64,000 nt of DNA from Thermoanaerobacterales bacterium (GTDB lineage Bacteria; Bacillota; Desulfotomaculia; Desulfotomaculales; JASEER01): NCBI GenBank assembly GCA_030019475.1, contig JASEER010000004.1, positions 1 to 64,000 of the forward strand, given 5' to 3'. The position numbers and the translations under genes are program-made. A model generated the notes under the pieces. It ran no database searches. It saw nothing but the letters and a program-made list of their open reading frames with translations, and had not been told where the DNA came from. The first letter of the stretch is position 1. Each line of letters begins with the position of its first letter. Shown here piece by piece: positions 35,262-44,152 of this stretch.

Positions 35262-35495
35262 CTACCTGGTGCCGCGGTAGTAATCTTTAAAGAACTCGAT
35301 GATGCCTCCCCAGGGGGTCGTTTCAGCGGTGGGGCCGAGGGCGGGGTCGGCCCCACCGCCCGCGGTGGTGGAGAGGATGCCGTAGAGCTGAGTGCACAGG
35401 ACGGTGATGATGATAAACAACAGGAGCAGGCGGAAGGCAAATAAAAGCTTGTGTTTCAGGGACGAGACGATAAAAAGGACCAGCGGCCGTTCCAT
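35262..35495 (-). CDS. yqzK: YqzK-like small membrane protein (DUF4227)
   Basis: A 77-residue protein with one N-terminal membrane helix (about residues 18-38, LLFAFRLLLLFIIITVLCTQLYG) and a short exterior tail ending FKDYYRGTR. ATG 35495 follows GGAGGTG with a 9-base spacer. The location between spoIIM and xerD and the length match the YqzK/DUF4227 family. Function unknown. Confidence 0.72.
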   Translation of the reverse strand: MERPLVLFIVSSLKHKLLFAFRLLLLFIIITVLCTQLYGILSTTAGGGADPALGPTAETTPWGGIIEFFKDYYRGTR

Positions 35496-35516
35496 TTTTC
35501 CCCGCACCTCCCTCCT

Positions 35517-36146
35517 TCAATCGCCGACAAGAGCCAAAACGGCCTCCAAGAGGTACGGGCTCAGGTAGGCTTCGATCAGCCCCGAGCCGGCGGCAATGGC
35601 CAGGCAGGCCGCCGCCAGGCCGGTATAACGGACGAGGTTGGCCCAGATGTTGACCTGGGGATTAAAGCCGCGACGGATAAGGAGAATGGAGAATGAAAGA
35701 GAAGCCGCGGCGGCGATGACGATGGCCGGGATCAGTATCAGGTTCTGTGGCAGCAACGCCGCGGCGGCGAGCAGCACCCCCTGCCAGCCGCGATCCTCGA
35801 TCAGCAGCAAAACGGCGAAACCGAGGGCGAAACCGCGTACGAAGAGGAGCCCCAGCATGACGGGGATGCCGATCACCGACAACCCGGACAGGTATATCGC
35901 TCCGAAAAGCATCAGGTTATTGACCGTCGACGTGCGGAGGACGGCGCCGCTGTCAATCTCAAAGCCGGCAGGGTGAGTGAACAGGCCCCTGATGTAGGCC
36001 TCCAGTTCGCCGACCTGTTCGCGGTGGAGGCCGCAGGCCGACCAGATGCCGGTGGCCAGGCCGGCAGCGAACACGACGACGACTACCAGGTAGAGCGCCC
36101 AGTTGCGCTTGAGCGAAGCCTGCCAGAACCGGCGCGCCGTCAGCAT
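35517..36146 (-). CDS. spoIIM: Stage II sporulation protein M
   Basis: A 209-residue membrane protein with five or six hydrophobic segments. LFGAIYLSGLSVIGIPVMLGLLFVRGFALGF in the middle and the C-terminal LVRYTGLAAACLAIAAGSGLIEAYLSPYLL are characteristic of SpoIIM (DUF95). SpoIIM works with SpoIID and SpoIIP in peptidoglycan hydrolysis during engulfment of the forespore. Gene order with yqzK, xerD and deoB supports the call. Confidence 0.92.
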   Translation of the reverse strand: MLTARRFWQASLKRNWALYLVVVVVFAAGLATGIWSACGLHREQVGELEAYIRGLFTHPAGFEIDSGAVLRTSTVNNLMLFGAIYLSGLSVIGIPVMLGLLFVRGFALGFAVLLLIEDRGWQGVLLAAAALLPQNLILIPAIVIAAAASLSFSILLIRRGFNPQVNIWANLVRYTGLAAACLAIAAGSGLIEAYLSPYLLEAVLALVGD

Positions 36147-36237
36147 CCTGATCCTCCTCCCGGCCCGTCCTAATTAGAAATCTATGGACGGGCAGAGGGG
36201 GATATGCCTTCGGGAACGGCGAAAGGGACAGGCAAGA

Positions 36238-37338
36238 TCATTGCAGCGGCGGAAGACGGCCGGCGAGAGCGCGGGCCGCCAGGACGGCCGCAGCACCCGC
36301 GGCCAGGAAAAAGGCGGGCTCGGTGTCCGGGCCCCGGCCCATGGTGGTGACCTTGAGGTTCAGGTCCCGCATGGCATCCAGGGCGACATCGCCGGGAACG
36401 GTAACCAGGCGGTGGCGCTCGGCGAGGCCGGCTTCCGCCGCCTGACGCCGGATGAGGGAAGCCTGGTCGGGCGGAAGATCGGGCAGGGCGACGTAGCATG
36501 GCGCCAGGGCCACCCGCCCCAGGGCGGTCCGGGTATGGTGGGACAGCCCCCGGTGGCGGGAGCGCGGGTCGGCAAAGCCGATCCGCGGAATGGCGATCGC
36601 CAGGCCGCCCAGGGTCTGAACGGCGTTGACCAGCTGCCCTTGCTCCAGGGCGGTGCAGCCGAAAGGCGACCCGGTCCCGACGACCCCCGGCCCCATCGCG
36701 ACAATGGCAGCATCGGCTCCGTTGGCCATGGCGGCCAGCAGCCCGGAGTAGATATTCACGGCCTCCAGGTCGCCACCGAAAGCATGGCCGCAGGTGACGG
36801 TAAAGTCCAGGACCCCGGTTTCCCGCAACTCCCGGACGAGACGGCTGAATGCTATGGGCAACGCTCCGCCATCGGTCATAACATAGGCGAGGCGCGCCGC
36901 CGGCGCCTGGCGGCGCAAGGCGGCGGCCGAAGGACCCAGTTGGCTGTGCAGGCTGCCGACTAAGACCGGCATGCCGTCCAGCGTGGTCAGGCCGCGGATG
37001 GCGTCGGCGAGGGGACTGTCATCTTCCTCGGCGGCGAGCACCTTCAGCTGTCCCGGAGCGTAACGGAGTTTCATGATATGCCCCGCCTCCGGGACCTCGG
37101 TCCCCGTAATGTTCAAGTTGGCGACCACGAAATGGTAGCCGCCCGTCCCCAGGTCTTTATGAACTGCGGTGGTGTTCAGAATTACCTCGTCCCCGGCGGC
37201 CACGGGGCCGGTTAACTCTTCATAGCAAACGGCCTTCTCTTCTTTACCGTCAACGTTAACGAGAATCTCGGTAAGTCCGGGGCGCTGACCCAGAAGCCGG
37301 GCCACGTGCCCCCGCCGCAGGCGGATATAAATGACCAT
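36238..37338 (-). CDS. DUF3866-family protein
   Basis: A 366-residue protein of a family found next to spoIIM in clostridia. Segments I recognise include GDEVILNTTAVHKDLGTGGYHFVVAN, YVMTDGGALPIAFSRLV, CGHAFGGDLEAVNIYSGL and MGPGVVGTGSPFGCTALEQG. It is soluble, with a possible nucleotide- or metal-binding core. The function is unknown. ATG 37338 follows GGGAG, with a GTG one codon earlier. A short gap separates it from spoIIM. Confidence 0.75.
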   Translation of the reverse strand: MVIYIRLRRGHVARLLGQRPGLTEILVNVDGKEEKAVCYEELTGPVAAGDEVILNTTAVHKDLGTGGYHFVVANLNITGTEVPEAGHIMKLRYAPGQLKVLAAEEDDSPLADAIRGLTTLDGMPVLVGSLHSQLGPSAAALRRQAPAARLAYVMTDGGALPIAFSRLVRELRETGVLDFTVTCGHAFGGDLEAVNIYSGLLAAMANGADAAIVAMGPGVVGTGSPFGCTALEQGQLVNAVQTLGGLAIAIPRIGFADPRSRHRGLSHHTRTALGRVALAPCYVALPDLPPDQASLIRRQAAEAGLAERHRLVTVPGDVALDAMRDLNLKVTTMGRGPDTEPAFFLAAGAAAVLAARALAGRLPPLQ

Positions 37339-37448
37339 CACTCCCGTATGAAGCGGTTATCCAAACGTGTTCTTCTCAGCTTCCATGTTACCCGCGGGGG
37401 CTCGAAAATCCTTCCTGCGATGGGGCCAGACCGGGCGGACGGCGGCAA

Positions 37449-37479
37449 TTGCTCTCCCGGCGGCCGGGCGTGCTATACT
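37449..37479 (+). promoter_or_regulatory. Extended -10 promoter for rqcH
   Basis: TGCTATACT (37471-37479) gives an extended -10, with TTGCTC 19 bp upstream of TATACT. This lies about 34 bases before the TTG start of rqcH. Confidence 0.55.
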
Positions 37480-37512
37480 GGTGTAGTAATTATTGCTGGG
37501 AGCGATGAGACT

Positions 37513-39252
37513 TTGCCTTTTGATGGTCTTGTGCTCGCCGCCGTGCGCGCCGAACTGGCCGGGGCCCTCACCGGCGGACGTATCGAACGTGTGCAGCAGC
37601 CGGCGGAACACTATATCGTCCTCACGGTGCACAGGCACAAACGCCACCGCCTGCTGATCTCCGCTCACCCGGAGGAGGCACGGGTACACATGACCGCGCA
37701 CGGCACGGTTTCCCCGCCACGGTTACCGGTTTTTGCCGCCGTGCTGCGCAAGTACCTGGAAGGCGGCCGGATGGTGTCTATCAAGCAGCCGGGGTTCGAA
37801 CGCGTTATCGAAGTGGTCGTAAGAGGGCGCGATGCTTTGGGGCAGGAGGCCAATATCCTGCTGATCGGGGAGTTTATGGGAAAGCATTCCAATATCCTGC
37901 TCGTGGACCCCGGTTCAGGGAGAATTCTGGACGGTATTCGTCGCTATACGCATGCCGTAAGCCGTCACCGGGAGGTGCTGCCTGGTGCTCCGTATATCCC
38001 CCCGCCCCGCACCAAGCGCGACCCCCTGGAGCTGGATGAGGAAGGCCTTACGGCCGAGTTGCTCGCCCTTCCCCTGGAAAGCGGCATTGCCCGCGCTTTA
38101 CAGGCACGCCTCGAGGGACTGAGTCTGGTCGCTGCCCGGGAGGTTGCCCACCGGGCGGGATTGGCCGCCGAAACCACGGTGGGCGAGTGCGGCGCCTACG
38201 ACTTCGCCCGTCTGTGGTCAACGCTGCGCGATGTGTTCGCCGGCGCCCGGGACGGCGCCCTGTCCCCCTGCCTGGCCCTGGACCGCGCAGGCGAGCCGTA
38301 TGACTTCTCGGCAATATCCCTGACCCACCTATCGGACGAGGTGAGCCTGGAAAGCGGCGGTATGAACGATATCCTGGACCGCTTCTACACACACCACCGG
38401 GAACGGCAAAGGCTGGAAGGCCTGCGCCGCGCCATCATGAGCATCGTCGCCCGTGAGCGCCGGCGGGTGGAGAAGCGCCTGGCCCACTGCCGGAAGAACC
38501 TGGCCACGGCGGCACGTTTTGAAGAATGGCGACGTTACGGCGATCTCCTGATCGCCAACCTGCACGCCGTGCCGCCCAACGCCGAAACCATCACCCTCAA
38601 CGAGTTTGAGACCGGCAAACCGGTGGCCATCGCGCTTGACCCCAAGCTGAGTCCGGCAGCCAACGCACAGGCGTATTTCCGCCGCTTTCAGAAGCAAAAG
38701 GCCACCGCGGCGCGCGCGGCCGCTGAGGAAGAAAGACTGTCGGCGGAACTGGAGTATCTGGCGGGGGTCGAGACCGCCCTCATGCAGGCGGAGAACAGCG
38801 CCGACCTGGGGGATATCCGTGAGGAACTGGTGGCGCAGGGCTACCTTTCGGCGCCCGCCCCAGGGAAAAAACGGGTGCCGGCCCGGGAAGCCGCCCCCGC
38901 TCCTCTCACCTTCAAGGCCCCGGACGGGACGACGATCCTCGTCGGCAAGAACAACCGGCAGAACGACTACGTCACCTTCCGCGTCGCCCGCGAGGACGAC
39001 CTCTGGCTTCATGCCCGGGGCATCCCCGGGGCGCACGTCATCGTCCGCACGGCGGGCCGGGCGGTCTCACCCGAGGCGCTGGAGGCGGCCGCGTCTTTGG
39101 CCGCCTATTACAGCCGGAGCCGGCAGGCCGGGAGCGTGCCGGTGGACGTCACCCTTCGGCGGCACGTGAAGAAGCCCCGCGGCGCCCGCCCGGGGTTCGT
39201 GATCTACCGCGAGGAGCGAACCGTTATGGCCCGCCCCGCCCGCCCGTCATAG
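37513..39252 (+). CDS. rqcH: Rqc2-homologue RqcH (NFACT/fibronectin-binding family)
   Basis: A 579-residue protein. The N-terminal NFACT-N domain runs to about 200 (FDGLVLAAVRAEL, GEFMGKHSNILLVD), a helical coiled-coil middle to about 430, and a C-terminal NFACT-R domain (ILVGKNNRQNDYVTFRVA, DDLWLHARGIPGAHVI). RqcH recruits tRNA-Ala to stalled 50S subunits and adds C-terminal alanine tails. The Asp-Arg pair known to be essential in Bacillus reads Glu96-Arg97 here. TTG 37513 is chosen after GGGAGCGA, giving the family N-terminus. Confidence 0.88.
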   Translation: MPFDGLVLAAVRAELAGALTGGRIERVQQPAEHYIVLTVHRHKRHRLLISAHPEEARVHMTAHGTVSPPRLPVFAAVLRKYLEGGRMVSIKQPGFERVIEVVVRGRDALGQEANILLIGEFMGKHSNILLVDPGSGRILDGIRRYTHAVSRHREVLPGAPYIPPPRTKRDPLELDEEGLTAELLALPLESGIARALQARLEGLSLVAAREVAHRAGLAAETTVGECGAYDFARLWSTLRDVFAGARDGALSPCLALDRAGEPYDFSAISLTHLSDEVSLESGGMNDILDRFYTHHRERQRLEGLRRAIMSIVARERRRVEKRLAHCRKNLATAARFEEWRRYGDLLIANLHAVPPNAETITLNEFETGKPVAIALDPKLSPAANAQAYFRRFQKQKATAARAAAEEERLSAELEYLAGVETALMQAENSADLGDIREELVAQGYLSAPAPGKKRVPAREAAPAPLTFKAPDGTTILVGKNNRQNDYVTFRVAREDDLWLHARGIPGAHVIVRTAGRAVSPEALEAAASLAAYYSRSRQAGSVPVDVTLRRHVKKPRGARPGFVIYREERTVMARPARPS

Positions 39253-39265
39253 GATGATACTCTTT

Positions 39266-39838
39266 CTACAGACCGGTCGCGGTCCGCGTAAGCATCTCGA
39301 CTTCCTTACAGAGCCACGGGCCGTAACCGGCCATCCTGACGCGGCGCCACCGCTCCGGAGCCGTCGGCGACTGTATGGCGAGGAAGGCATCCTCCGCGGT
39401 TCCCTGGTCAAGGTAAAGAATTACGTCGCCGTGGGGCCAGGCGTTCTGACCCGCCGCCGGCGTAAAGGGCCGGCAGAAAAACCGTACCCGGCAGCCGGAC
39501 GTCGGCGCGTCATCGGCCGCCGTTTTCTCAACGGCCGGCAGCTCGTTCGCGGTACACTCCTGCGCTTCGCCCCAAAATCCACGGGAGGCAAGGAAAAGGA
39601 GTTCCGGTAGGTGGTGAGCGAGGGGGGTGTCGTCAGACCCGGGCAGGTTGACCGTCAGGCCGTGGCGCTGGACGAGGATACCCCGCAGGCTGCCGCCCTG
39701 TTCGGGCTCTTCGGTCACCGCGGGCTCAGCCGCCGCCGGGGAAGAAGCCCGCGGAGCGCCCGAAGCGCACGCGGCTAGGGCCAGCACGCCGGCCGCGAGG
39801 ACGGCGGCAAGCAGCCGTAGAGGAACTCCGCCCCGCAC
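39266..39838 (-). CDS. Hypothetical lipoprotein
   Basis: A 190-residue protein. Signal peptide with lipobox ALAAC (acylated Cys about residue 24), then a Pro/Ala/Glu-rich linker and a C-terminal domain with several cysteines (ECTANE, GCRVRFFCRPF, PWLCKE) that may form disulfides. The family is not recognised. GTG 39838 lies 1 bp after the cupin gene stop, so the two genes are probably co-transcribed. Confidence 0.65.
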   Translation of the reverse strand: MRGGVPLRLLAAVLAAGVLALAACASGAPRASSPAAAEPAVTEEPEQGGSLRGILVQRHGLTVNLPGSDDTPLAHHLPELLFLASRGFWGEAQECTANELPAVEKTAADDAPTSGCRVRFFCRPFTPAAGQNAWPHGDVILYLDQGTAEDAFLAIQSPTAPERWRRVRMAGYGPWLCKEVEMLTRTATGL

Positions 39839-39839
39839 C

Positions 39840-40187
39840 TTACGCGTCCCCTTCCTCCGGTACGATGCAGATGAAGACCAGGTCTTTCTCCCCCGTATTC
39901 ATAAACTGGTGTTCGGCATTCCCCGGGATGAAGGCGATCGAGCCGCGCTCGACCTGGTGTTCCTTGCCGTCCAAGAAGAGCACGCCCCGGCCGTCCAAGA
40001 CGTAGTTGATGTGCGGCCAGGAATGGCGGTGCCGGGGGGTAAAACCTTCTTTACCCAGAGTGAAGGTGCGCATCACCCACCCGGTCCACCCCTCCCGGGG
40101 GCCTATCAGGGCCTTCTTAACCACGTTGCGTATCCCGCGCCCTTCAATGACCGTCCCCTTGACTTCTTTTTCGTGACCGACAAACAA
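39840..40187 (-). CDS. Cupin-domain protein
   Basis: A 115-residue single-domain cupin. The first motif is PRHRHSWPHINYVLDGRG (metal-binding His residues) and the second is GSIAFIPGNAEHQFMNTG. It may bind a metal and a small ligand; no enzyme activity can be named. I choose TTG 40187 because GGGAGGG lies 6 bases upstream. The in-frame ATG at 40214 has no such site. The stretch 40188-40491 holds this site, a TTGACA at about 40273 without a matching -10, and no gene I can support. Confidence 0.82.
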   Translation of the reverse strand: MFVGHEKEVKGTVIEGRGIRNVVKKALIGPREGWTGWVMRTFTLGKEGFTPRHRHSWPHINYVLDGRGVLFLDGKEHQVERGSIAFIPGNAEHQFMNTGEKDLVFICIVPEEGDA

Positions 40188-40491
40188 GCTGCTCCCTCCC
40201 CTTTTGGAATCCATCTGCTTTGAAGGTATAACACACTCGACGGCACGCACCACCGGGCGGCCCCTGACATCCTTGACAACACCGGGATCACCGGCCGCCG
40301 GCCGCTCGTCGGCCTGCCCAGGTCAACCTGCAGTGCTATCGTAACCATGGCTTGCCTTATTGTCAAACCGCGGGGAGACGGACGGTTACGCGGCGGCGCC
40401 GATGGCATTGCAGGCGTATTTGAGCGGGCGTCAGAAACCGCTTCGAAGGAGGATTAGAAAAGACAAAGGAGCGGAAAGGGGCGCGCGGCAC

Positions 40492-40941
40492 TTGCGGTAT
40501 CAGGGATGGTTGCTACAGTTGCTCGGGGGCCTGTTGCTTTGCGTATCGGCCTGCGGGTGCTCGCTCGGCCAGGAGAGAAGTCTTGCTATCGCCAAAGCGT
40601 TTCTGGTCGCGCACGGGATGGAGGTCGTACGGGAGCCGGAGCGCCCCGTAGTGCAAAAGGTTGAGGCCAAGAAACTGCACCCCATGCAGGTCGCGGCCTG
40701 GGACTTGCAGCAAAAGCATTTCGGCACCCGGCTGGCGGACTACGAAGGCCGGGAGGTACATTATTGCACCTTCATCGTCCGGTGGCACCCGATCATTTCC
40801 CGCTGCGCGGCCGAGGGTGTCCAGGAAGCCCAGGTCACGGTCTGGGTCACCGACGGGAAGGTTATCGGGGGCATCAGCATGCCCGTCGGCCCGCGAGGCG
40901 AGGTTTATACCGGCCTGGGTTACCCGTTGCTCGGCCCGTGA
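40492..40941 (+). CDS. Hypothetical lipoprotein, 149 aa
   Basis: Not firmly recognised. A hydrophobic signal (LLQLLGGLLLCVSACGCS, lipobox around SACG) is followed by a soluble domain starting ERSLAIAKAFLVAHGMEV, which resembles short clostridial exported domains such as DUF4830, though I am not sure. TTG 40492 is tentative; it gives a proper signal peptide, with GAAAGGGG upstream. An open frame extends further upstream to 40360 but would put a long charged region before the signal. Confidence 0.55.
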   Translation: MRYQGWLLQLLGGLLLCVSACGCSLGQERSLAIAKAFLVAHGMEVVREPERPVVQKVEAKKLHPMQVAAWDLQQKHFGTRLADYEGREVHYCTFIVRWHPIISRCAAEGVQEAQVTVWVTDGKVIGGISMPVGPRGEVYTGLGYPLLGP

Positions 40942-40960
40942 CGACACAACCGCCCGCCGC

Positions 40961-41554
40961 TCACATGGAAACCTTGCGGCTCCCGGGCTTGACCGGAACG
41001 CCTCCGGCGGCGCAGAGGGGGCATCCCTCCGGCGTGAAGGTGGCAATGCTGGTGGTGAGAAGGGCTGTCAGGGGAACGCCGAAATCGACCCGCCCGCCGC
41101 TGCGGTCGACGATCACCCCCACGCCCTCGGCCTCACCGCCCGCGTCGCGTACCAGGTCTATCACCTCCCGCACCGAGCCGCCGGTGGTGATCACGTCTTC
41201 CACGACCAGGACCCTCTGGCCGCGCTCCACGGTAAAACCACGCCGGAGGGCCATTCTCCCGTTGGCGTCGCGCTCCGCGAAAAGACAGGGCGTATCGAGG
41301 GCGCGGGCCACCTCGTGGGCGATGATCACCCCGCCCAGGGCCGGGCCGACGACCAGGTCAATCCCGTGATCGGCGTACGAGGCGGCCAGGGCGCGGCCGA
41401 GGGCCTCGGCATAGCGCGGGTGCTTGAGGACCTGGGCGCACTGGATGTATTGCGCGCTGTGCCGCCCCGAAGTCAACAGGAAGTGACCGCTCAGGAGCGC
41501 CCCGCTGGCCTCCAGCATTCTCCGGACATCGTCCTCGGATAGGCGTGTAAGCAT
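40961..41554 (-). CDS. pyrE: Orotate phosphoribosyltransferase
   Basis: A 197-residue enzyme. The PRPP-binding motif is VLVVEDVITTGGSV. It converts orotate and PRPP to OMP. A C-terminal CPLCAAGGVPVKPGSR tail is present, as in many clostridial and archaeal PyrE proteins, and its two Cys may bind zinc. Last gene of the pyr operon. Confidence 0.95.
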   Translation of the reverse strand: MLTRLSEDDVRRMLEASGALLSGHFLLTSGRHSAQYIQCAQVLKHPRYAEALGRALAASYADHGIDLVVGPALGGVIIAHEVARALDTPCLFAERDANGRMALRRGFTVERGQRVLVVEDVITTGGSVREVIDLVRDAGGEAEGVGVIVDRSGGRVDFGVPLTALLTTSIATFTPEGCPLCAAGGVPVKPGSRKVSM

Positions 41555-41613
41555 ATCGGTCCTCTCCTTCCCCGTTCATCCGTGAACGCCCGCCGGAAAG
41601 GCCGGCGTTGACA

Positions 41614-42333
41614 TCAGTTCAGTCCGCCCATCTCCGCCACGATCCGCCTGGCGGCGTTGACCGGATCCGGGGCGCCGGTGATCGGCCGCCCGATAACGAG
41701 GTAGTCGGCCCCGGCCGACACGGCGGCGGCGGGGGTGGCAACGCGGCGCTGATCCCCGGCGGCTTCACCGGCCGGACGGACGCCGGGGGAAACGATACGG
41801 AATTGCGGTCCGGTCAGCACGCGGATGGCCGAGGCCTCCCAGGCCGAGGCGACAACCCCGTCCAGGCCGCAGTGCATGGCGAGTTCGGCCCAACGGAGGG
41901 CAAGGTTTCGGGCGCCGGTTTCGAAACCGAGTTCCCTGACCGAGGAATCATCCAGGCTGGTCAGGACGGTGACCGCGACCAGCAGCGGGCGGGGCCGTCC
42001 AATCCTTCCTGCCTCTTCCGCCGCGGCTTCGGCCGCGGCGCGAAGCATAGCCGCCCCACCCCCGGCGTGTACGTTGAGCATGGCCGCCCCCAGGCCTACC
42101 AGGGCCCGCACGGCCTGTCCGACGGTCTGCGGGATGTCGTGCAGCTTTAAATCGAGGAAGACAAACGGCGATCGCTCGGCGATCTCGCTCACGATCCCCG
42201 GCCCCTGGCGGTAGAACAGGCGCATGCCGACCTTAAAGCCTCCGACGACATCGCGCAGGCAATCTGCGAGAGCAAGGGCCTCGTCTCTGCCGTCCACGTC
42301 AAGGGCCACCAGCAACCGGTCCTTGGGGTGCAT
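41614..42333 (-). CDS. pyrF: Orotidine 5'-phosphate decarboxylase
   Basis: A 239-residue TIM-barrel enzyme. The catalytic motif FLDLKLHDIPQTVGQA carries the Asp-Lys-Asp residues, and VSPGVRPAGEAAGDQRR is the phosphate-binding end. It makes UMP from OMP. ATG 42333 follows a perfect AAGGAGG. It lies between pyrD and pyrE. Confidence 0.95.
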   Translation of the reverse strand: MHPKDRLLVALDVDGRDEALALADCLRDVVGGFKVGMRLFYRQGPGIVSEIAERSPFVFLDLKLHDIPQTVGQAVRALVGLGAAMLNVHAGGGAAMLRAAAEAAAEEAGRIGRPRPLLVAVTVLTSLDDSSVRELGFETGARNLALRWAELAMHCGLDGVVASAWEASAIRVLTGPQFRIVSPGVRPAGEAAGDQRRVATPAAAVSAGADYLVIGRPITGAPDPVNAARRIVAEMGGLN

Positions 42334-42367
42334 ACGAACCTCCTTGAAAGCCAACGGATTTATCCGT

Positions 42368-43276
42368 TCAAATGTGGCCCGCCCCGATAAGCTGGCGGAT
42401 GTCGGGTATTCCTTCGCGCTTCAGGTATTCCTCTATCCCCTGCAGAACGTCCACCGTCGCCTTCGGATTGACGATGTTGGCCGTTCCCACGGCCACCGCG
42501 GTGGCGCCCGCCAGGAAGAACTCGACGGCGTCGGCGCCGGTGGTAATTCCGCCCATACCGATGATCGGCAGGCGCACGGCCTTGTAGACCTGCCAGACCG
42601 CCCGGAGGGCGATGGGTTTTACGGCGGGGCCCGAAAGCCCGCCGAAGACGCTGGCGAGAATGGGCCGCCGTGTCCGAATGTCGATTGCCGTTCCCAGGAC
42701 GGTGTTGATCAAGGACAGAGCGTCGGCGCCGGCTTTGGCCACGGCGAGGGCCACGGCTGCGATATCGGTGACGTTGGGGCTTAGTTTGGCGATCACGGGC
42801 CGGGATGTGTTCGCCCTAACGGTCCGGATCACCTCCGCGGCCATTTCGGGAACCGTGCCGAAGGCGATCCCACCGGCGCGCACGTTGGGGCAGGAGATAT
42901 TAACCTCCAGGGCGGCGATCCCGCGGGCCGTCTCGAGGCGGGCGGCCAGCCGGCCGTATTCATCGACCGTCGCCCCGGCGATACTGACGATGAGCGGGGT
43001 ATCCAGTTCGACCAGCGGCGGTAGTATCTCGGCGACAAAGCGTTCCACGCCGGGGTTCTGCAAACCTACGGCATTAAGCATCCCGGCAGGGGTTTCCGCC
43101 ACGCGCGGCGGCGGGTTGCCCTCGCGCGCCTCGAGGGTGATGGTCTTGAGAGCGAGGGCTCCCAGACGGTTCAGGTCCACGAAGGGAGCATACTCTGTTC
43201 CGAAAGTGCCGGCGGCCGTCATCACCGGGTTTTTCATCCGGATCCCGGCGATCTCGACCGAGAGGTCGGCCTTCAT
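42368..43276 (-). CDS. pyrD: Dihydroorotate dehydrogenase B, catalytic subunit
   Basis: A 302-residue class 1B enzyme. [15 protein letters not shown] at the N-terminus, the active-site loop [12 protein letters not shown] with the catalytic Cys, and [18 protein letters not shown] as the FMN phosphate site. It oxidises dihydroorotate and passes electrons to PyrK and NAD. ATG 43276 overlaps the pyrK stop by 4 bp, consistent with a heterotetramer of PyrD and PyrK. Confidence 0.95.
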   Translation of the reverse strand: MKADLSVEIAGIRMKNPVMTAAGTFGTEYAPFVDLNRLGALALKTITLEAREGNPPPRVAETPAGMLNAVGLQNPGVERFVAEILPPLVELDTPLIVSIAGATVDEYGRLAARLETARGIAALEVNISCPNVRAGGIAFGTVPEMAAEVIRTVRANTSRPVIAKLSPNVTDIAAVALAVAKAGADALSLINTVLGTAIDIRTRRPILASVFGGLSGPAVKPIALRAVWQVYKAVRLPIIGMGGITTGADAVEFFLAGATAVAVGTANIVNPKATVDVLQGIEEYLKREGIPDIRQLIGAGHI

Positions 43277-44064
43277 GACCAGGCCACCTCCCTCACCGGA
43301 AAGACCGGGCCGTCGGCGCATACCCGGGCATACCCGGTGCCGGAGTCGGATTGCACCCCGGTACTGCAACAAAGGCAGGCCCCCAGGCCGCAGGCCATCC
43401 GCTCTTCGAGGGAGACCTCCCCCTCGAGGCGGTACTCACGCATGCGCGTCGCCAGGGCGCGCAGCATGGGGTATGGCCCGGCGGCATAGACGTAGGCGTA
43501 GCGGTAGCCGGCGACCAGGGACGCCGTGAAGAGGTCGACCACCGAGCCCCGGTGGCCGGCGGTGCCGTCGTCGGTCGCCAGGCGGCGCTTGAATCCCGGA
43601 ACGGTCTCCTCCGCGCCCAGCAGGAGGCCTGCCGTGCGGGCGCCCTGGAAGAGGGAACCCTTGATCCCCGCGGCTGCCAGGCGGCGGAGGAGAAAGGCCA
43701 GAGGAGCGATGCCGAGGCCCCCCGCCACCAGGGCCACCGGGAGCGCCGGGGCGGGCAGGGTGAAACCACGGCCCAGGGGTCCCAGGACATCGAGGACGCC
43801 ACCGGGCCGGACCTCGGCCAGGATGGCGGTCCCGCGCCCCACGACCTGGAAGAGGATGGATACGGTACCGCACTCCCGGTCCACGTCATGTACGCCGAAA
43901 GGCCGGCGAAGGAGCGGGTCGTGGGTCGATCCGACCCTCAGGTGGACGAACTGTCCGGGCTGTACCGTACGGGCGATCTCCGGGGCGGTGAAGGCCAGGC
44001 GGTACACCCCCGGCACCACCGCCGCCTGTTGGACTACAGGCGCCTTGCATAATACGGGCGGCAT
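43273..44064 (-). CDS. pyrK: Dihydroorotate dehydrogenase B, electron-transfer subunit
   Basis: A 263-residue flavoprotein of the ferredoxin-reductase family. FAD-binding RRPFGVHD in the first third, NAD-binding [18 protein letters not shown] in the middle, and a [2Fe-2S] cluster motif near the C-terminus (C-x4-C-x2-C-x(n)-[19 protein letters not shown]). It shuttles electrons from PyrD to NAD. A small hairpin lies between it and carB. Confidence 0.94.
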   Translation of the reverse strand: MPPVLCKAPVVQQAAVVPGVYRLAFTAPEIARTVQPGQFVHLRVGSTHDPLLRRPFGVHDVDRECGTVSILFQVVGRGTAILAEVRPGGVLDVLGPLGRGFTLPAPALPVALVAGGLGIAPLAFLLRRLAAAGIKGSLFQGARTAGLLLGAEETVPGFKRRLATDDGTAGHRGSVVDLFTASLVAGYRYAYVYAAGPYPMLRALATRMREYRLEGEVSLEERMACGLGACLCCSTGVQSDSGTGYARVCADGPVFPVREVAWS

Positions 44065-44152
44065 GCTACTCCCCTTTCAGGTTGCCCTGGAACGCTTTGA
44101 GCGGGTACACCTCTCTGCCGGAGCCGGTTGGTCTCCATAGGATACCAACCTT

